Shown here piece after piece: positions 62,201-64,000 of a DNA stretch of 64,000 bases (its first letter is position 1; each line of letters begins with the position of its first letter). The stretch lies in assembly GCA_949316235.1 (NCBI GenBank), contig OX438750.1, positions 2,618,501 to 2,682,500 of the forward strand. The letters run 5' to 3'. A model generated the notes under the pieces. It was not told the origin of the DNA and did not search any database. It was given only the letters and a program-made list of their open reading frames with translations. Origin of the DNA: Oegoconia quadripuncta (taxonomy: Eukaryota > Arthropoda > Insecta > Lepidoptera > Autostichidae). A program made the translations under genes and the position numbers.

Positions 62201-63035
62201 AGGAAAAAAATAGGGCTTATTAGGTAAGTGAAATAGAAGTTATATATTGGCATTAGGTAGTTTTTTTAAAACTATCATCGACGCACGCGCCGGCCCGAGA
62301 TTAATATGCCACTGGCGGAATCGACGGGTTCTTATCATGCGAAATACATTTGCAACTCATATTTTCTCCAAGTTTTTTATATTTATTTAATTTAATAATG
62401 AAATTATGTGGAATAGGCTACAAACGCGACCGTCAAATGAGACGAAGCTTTATTCGATAATGGTTTTTAAAAAATTTACAAGGTACCTGTGCCAATACTT
62501 TCTATTTCTTTTCTATTTCTATTTCCTGGGTGATAGCTGAAAATCAGTGCTTGCTCATTCATTGAGCATTTTTAATGCGCTGAGCTATGACCTTGTTGCA
62601 TGACTGTTGCACACATACCCACATATATTCTACATATATAGTCTGGAAGGTATTTTAATGTTATGGTATATTTGTTTATATCTGTTTGTATTTGTTAAAA
62701 ATTGTATGACTCTTGTTTTCTTATTTGTTCATGTTTCTCCCTTGTATGTGTGCCAGTTTATGCAATTCTATCTATCTATTTCATTTACCTAATGGGCATT
62801 ATTTCTTTCCTTGCGATAAAAAAACTCACCGGTATAATATCAGGAGGGATTAAAAACTCACCCCTAAGATTTTGTATTTAGTATACTGCTTGGTGAAGAG
62901 TGACGTATGCTGCACAATTGTGGAGTTCATCTGTTTAGCGACAATATGGAACTCCCTACTGCTCATCCTGCCGTGAGGCTTGAGCTTTATAAACTCCGTC
63001 TTGCTTCTGGTCTTGCATTCGCATTTCGATGTTGT
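56180..63035 (-). CDS. Gene C: tankyrase-like PARP, catalytic domain complete, N-terminus not seen (five exons)
   Basis: NAD+-dependent ADP-ribosyltransferase by homology. Exons 63035-62862, 60921-60741, 59781-59664, 57563-57407, 56221-56180 join in frame to give 223 residues. Motifs in order: CECKTRSK, NSTIVQH, KYKILG, ERILFHGSDAID (catalytic His), [23 protein letters not shown] (Tyr), zinc motif [34 protein letters not shown] (Glu) and VYPEYVVKYKIVA. The H-Y-E triad and tankyrase zinc motif are intact. It lacks the ~29-residue insertion of gene A exon 3. The first visible exon starts after an acceptor, so an upstream exon must exist. None is evident from 63040 to 64000. Introns are filled with SINEs, LINEs and a piggyBac-like element. 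Confidence 0.87.
56393..56722 (-). repeat. SINE-B copy, full length
   Basis: Complete minus-strand copy with intact-looking A and B boxes (complement GTGGCTCAATGTAAAC, CGGGTTCGATCCCCAGCG). In the last intron of gene C. Confidence 0.87.
57000..57310 (+). pseudogene. RTE-like LINE ORF2 C-terminus, broken
   Basis: KRAVKRAMLGVSLRDRIRNE, IRRRTKVTDLRARRIAKL and, after stops and frameshifts, GEAFVQQW-like TTTGTCCAGCAGTGGACGTC. A second RTE-type lineage distinct from 51324-51794. In the last intron of gene C on the opposite strand. Confidence 0.7.
57407..57563 (-). CDS. Gene C exon d: catalytic glutamate strand
   Basis: 157 bases (TTTCCTTTCCAG acceptor, GTATTT donor, weaker than the GTAAGT of A and B). 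[37 protein letters not shown]. Confidence 0.9.
57602..57858. repeat. CCCGTATTAATAAA-family MITE, one end joined to SINE-B
   Basis: Shares the full middle with 49650-49979 and ends TTTATTAATACGGGCC exactly at the SINE-B sequence TTAGATAAGATGG. Confidence 0.65.
57859..58299 (-). repeat. SINE-B split by SINE-A
   Basis: SINE-B parts at 57859-57925 and 58225-58299 (head, complement of CGTAAACCCTATATTGTTTA and GAGCCACGGAGGCGG) with SINE-A between them; TGCTAA at both sides is the probable duplication. Confidence 0.7.
57945..58205 (-). repeat. SINE-A copy, full length, inserted in SINE-B
   Basis: On the complement: GCCTGTGTGGTGTAGTGG, TTAGCAACTCTGACCAC, GGTTGCGGGTTCGAATCC, then body and a TTATTTATTATT tail. 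Confidence 0.85.
58500..58735 (-). repeat. SINE-A copy
   Basis: On the complement: GACGACCTGTTTGGTGTGGT, TTAGAAACTCTGC, GGTCGCGTGTTCGAATCCCG, then the body. Somewhat diverged. Confidence 0.82.
59002..59346 (+). pseudogene. LINE ORF2 C-terminal fragment with 3' UTR
   Basis: The plus frame reads KSYASRLKLYDMVSLATRRE, IDALFDLKVLRQKIDSRQL, FHFRAPVRVPR, SSPISRLSKILN, then stop. This matches the region after the reverse transcriptase of Jockey/CR1-like LINEs (LxxLxxRR...FLxKLLxGxIDxxxLL). The 3' UTR ends near 59540 at an AATAAAAA run. In gene C intron, opposite strand. Confidence 0.65.
59664..59781 (-). CDS. Gene C exon c: GAGIYFA and zinc motif
   Basis: 118 bases with GTAAGA donor. [18 protein letters not shown] then KGCNSHGDRNCFQCV. 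Same length and split codons as gene A exon 4. Confidence 0.9.
59858..59967 (-). pseudogene. LINE reverse transcriptase fragment
   Basis: The minus frame reads SVPQGSILGPLLFLVFINDD and then a degraded VDDIVLFS before a stop: the PQGSxLGPLLF motif of non-LTR reverse transcriptases and a remnant of the ADD box. Very short. Confidence 0.75.
60741..60921 (-). CDS. Gene C exon b: HGS motif
   Basis: 181 bases, phase 0 to 1. VKKVKNCCLWKKYRNGQAEI, then TYVNERILFHGSDAIDDIL and NGFDERHSNK. Equivalent to gene A exon 3 but 87 bases shorter. Confidence 0.87.
61040..61245 (-). repeat. SINE-B copy, partial
   Basis: Body of the family (complement GGGTTTCCGGGTCAGTACG and CTATCTTATCTAAGTCTGCC); head missing. 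Preceded at 60950-61020 by a scrap of RTE 3' end. Confidence 0.75.
61323..62159. mobile_element. piggyBac-like nonautonomous element, TTAA target, GC-rich tandem core
   Basis: CCCGACAAACGTTG at the left and CAAAGATTGTCGGG at the right are inverted, and TTAA stands at both outer sides (61319-61322 and 62160-62163). CCC...GGG ends with a TTAA duplication are the piggyBac pattern. The inside is two tandem units of ~380 bases (starting at 61391 and 61770, each with GAGTTGGAC-x-TTAATGGCCG), each holding a GC-rich block rich in GCCGCCG, a GATTGGTTGCGCCC word and an AT-rich end. No transposase. In gene C intron between exons a and b. Confidence 0.78.
62170..62505. repeat. Diverged repeat related to 56740-56990
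   Basis: Shares TTCTTATCATGCGAAAT, ACTCATATT-TCTCCAA and ATTATGTG-AATAG-CTACAAA with 56740-56990, and carries the AGTGAAATAGAAGTTATAT repeat at its left. Both copies sit in gene C introns, so this may be duplicated intron sequence. Confidence 0.5.
62510..62775 (+). repeat. Non-LTR 3' end, diverged, (ATCT)n tail
   Basis: TAGCTGAAAATCAGTGCTTGC and a terminal TTCTATCTATCTATTTC tie it to 22800-23096. Confidence 0.5.
62862..63035 (-). CDS. Gene C exon a
   Basis: 174 bases, phase 0 both ends (ATGTATTACAG acceptor, GTGAGT donor). TTSKCECKTRSKTEFIKL then GRMSSREFHIVAKQMNST and FTKQYTKYKILG. Equivalent to gene A exon 2. Confidence 0.83.
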
Positions 63036-63162
63036 CTGTAATACATAAAAAATACTTTTTCTCAAACATGCATGGAAATATTGTCATTACTTTCGAAAAA
63101 CGAACACGCGAAGTGTCTAATTTACGGACAGCGAAAAATAAATCTATTGCAGGAGCGTTTTT

Positions 63163-63456
63163 TTGAATTTAAAACATTACAACGCTCCAGCAATGTTGTA
63201 TGAAACGGCGTGCTGGGGTTATTATATAATCTTTGATTGGATCTCTTTTATCATTCTTGGCATACCAATATCTCTTTGCTTGTACAAATTGCGTTCACGT
63301 GGCTATATGCGTAAATGCGTTTGCCTTTCGGCACAGATGATAAATAGAAAATCGGCGGCAAAGCTGAAAAATCGTCTTGATTTGTTATTTAAATATTTAT
63401 TATTTCCCTGCATTCTTTTGAGAAAAGCACTATATATGCCTAGGCGGAAATGGTAA
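63163..63456 (+). other. Unrecognised ORF, 97 codons, one membrane segment
   Basis: MNLKHYNAPAMLYETACWGY, a hydrophobic segment (YIIFDWISFIILGIPISL), then a basic region with several Cys and Lys/Arg. No splice or family evidence. It may be a decayed transposon frame or chance; recorded because codon content looks less AT-simple than its surroundings. Confidence 0.2.
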
Positions 63457-63704
63457 TTACCAGTCTCGTATTAGTGAAGTCCTCGCCTACGGCTCGGCCT
63501 TCAAACTCATACTCGACCTGCAATTGGCTATTTCCCGGCCTTTGCAATAATGTACTATTATGTAGGTAACTTGTAGAGCGCAGGGACGATACGATACGCC
63601 CATGGCAACAAAACAAATTATCCCAAAATCGACTATCTTGCGATTTGCCATCAGGGAGTACCAGTCCCTATACACATCTCGGCTCCATTATTGGCTCGAT
63701 GGTA

Positions 63705-63790
63705 ACTGTTTGGTGTAGTGGTTACAAAACTCTGGCTGTTACCAAAAGGTCGCGGGTTCGAATTCCGCTAAGGCCATATGTTTGTATGAT
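63705..63790 (+). repeat. SINE-A head
   Basis: GTAACTGTTTGGTGTAGTGG, TTACAAAACTCTGGCTG, GGTCGCGGGTTCGAATTCCG, then GCCATATGTTTGTATGATGA where it is cut by a SINE-B. Confidence 0.75.
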
Positions 63791-63809
63791 GATTTTTTTT
63801 TTAATTTTT

Positions 63810-64000
63810 TTATGCAGGACGGGTTCGTACTTGCCCTCAATCACACCTGATGTTAAGTGAAGATGAGGTCGAAGATGGAAGCGTACTGACCCGGAAACCC
63901 CAACACATTTGGGGGACTGGCTATCTTATCTCTGATAACTGAAACACAACAATGCTATTAACATTGCTGTTTGGCGGCAGATTTAGATAAGATGGTGGTA
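63810..64000 (-). repeat. SINE-B copy, runs off the window
   Basis: The 3' two-thirds of the family on the minus strand up to the window edge (TAGATAAGATGGTGGTA). Confidence 0.85.

Overview
This is AT-rich eukaryotic DNA from an insect genome, most likely a moth or butterfly. Genes are split by GT-AG introns. The intervening DNA is packed with tRNA-derived SINEs, decayed non-LTR retrotransposons, palindromic MITEs, mariner, hAT, P-like and piggyBac-like DNA transposons, and one apparently intact Ty3/gypsy element. Nothing looks bacterial: there are no operons, ribosome binding sites or CRISPR arrays. The lepidopteran assignment rests on repeat style and is inference.

The main host content is a cluster of three genes with a tankyrase-like PARP (ADP-ribosyltransferase) catalytic domain, assembled here by hand from short exons with matching splice phases. 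Gene A (minus strand, 29947 to 23129, six coding exons, 520 codons) can be read end to end. It joins a His/Met/Pro/Gly-rich low-complexity N-terminus, including an in-frame 15-bp minisatellite that codes MQPPH, to a complete catalytic domain with an H-Y-E triad and a tankyrase-type C-x2-H-x4-C-x2-C zinc motif. No ankyrin or SAM domain is visible. Gene C (minus, 63035 to 56180, five exons) has the whole catalytic domain, but its N-terminus is absent from the visible part and probably lies beyond the right edge. Gene B (plus, 1753 to 5564) shows only its last two exons; the rest would lie beyond the left edge. Exon lengths 157 and 42 are identical in all three copies, and 118 is identical in A and C, so these are paralogues from local duplication. 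A further spliced-looking Cys/Ser/Asp-rich exon of unknown function lies at 19921-20463.

Layout: 1-6 kb, a Tc1/mariner remnant, the 3' end of gene B and repeats in its intron. 6-13 kb, MITEs (including a P-element-like MITE that carries the start of a THAP exon) and LINE remnants. 14-19 kb, two almost identical mariner copies, the second with an intact transposase; the second sits in a LINE fragment that also carries a hAT deletion derivative with a perfect 8-bp target duplication. 20-23 kb, the orphan exon, a Helitron-like fragment and a degenerate minisatellite. 23-30 kb, gene A. 30-38 kb, nested SINE, LINE and MITE insertions. 38.5-46.5 kb, a complete Ty3/gypsy element with equal-length, apparently identical LTRs, a GATT target duplication, a single 1342-codon gag-pol frame and a tandem array that repeats the LTR end plus primer binding site. 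46.5-55 kb, more MITEs (one P-like) and LINE pieces. 56-63 kb, gene C with a GC-rich piggyBac-like element in an intron. The window ends in a SINE.

The PARP proteins are predicted to transfer ADP-ribose from NAD+ to protein targets; the triad suggests they could make poly(ADP-ribose). Their loss of ankyrin repeats and gain of a fast-evolving low-complexity N-terminus set them apart from true tankyrases and are the best candidate here for an undescribed gene family. All repeat family names such as SINE-A and SINE-B are labels local to this report.
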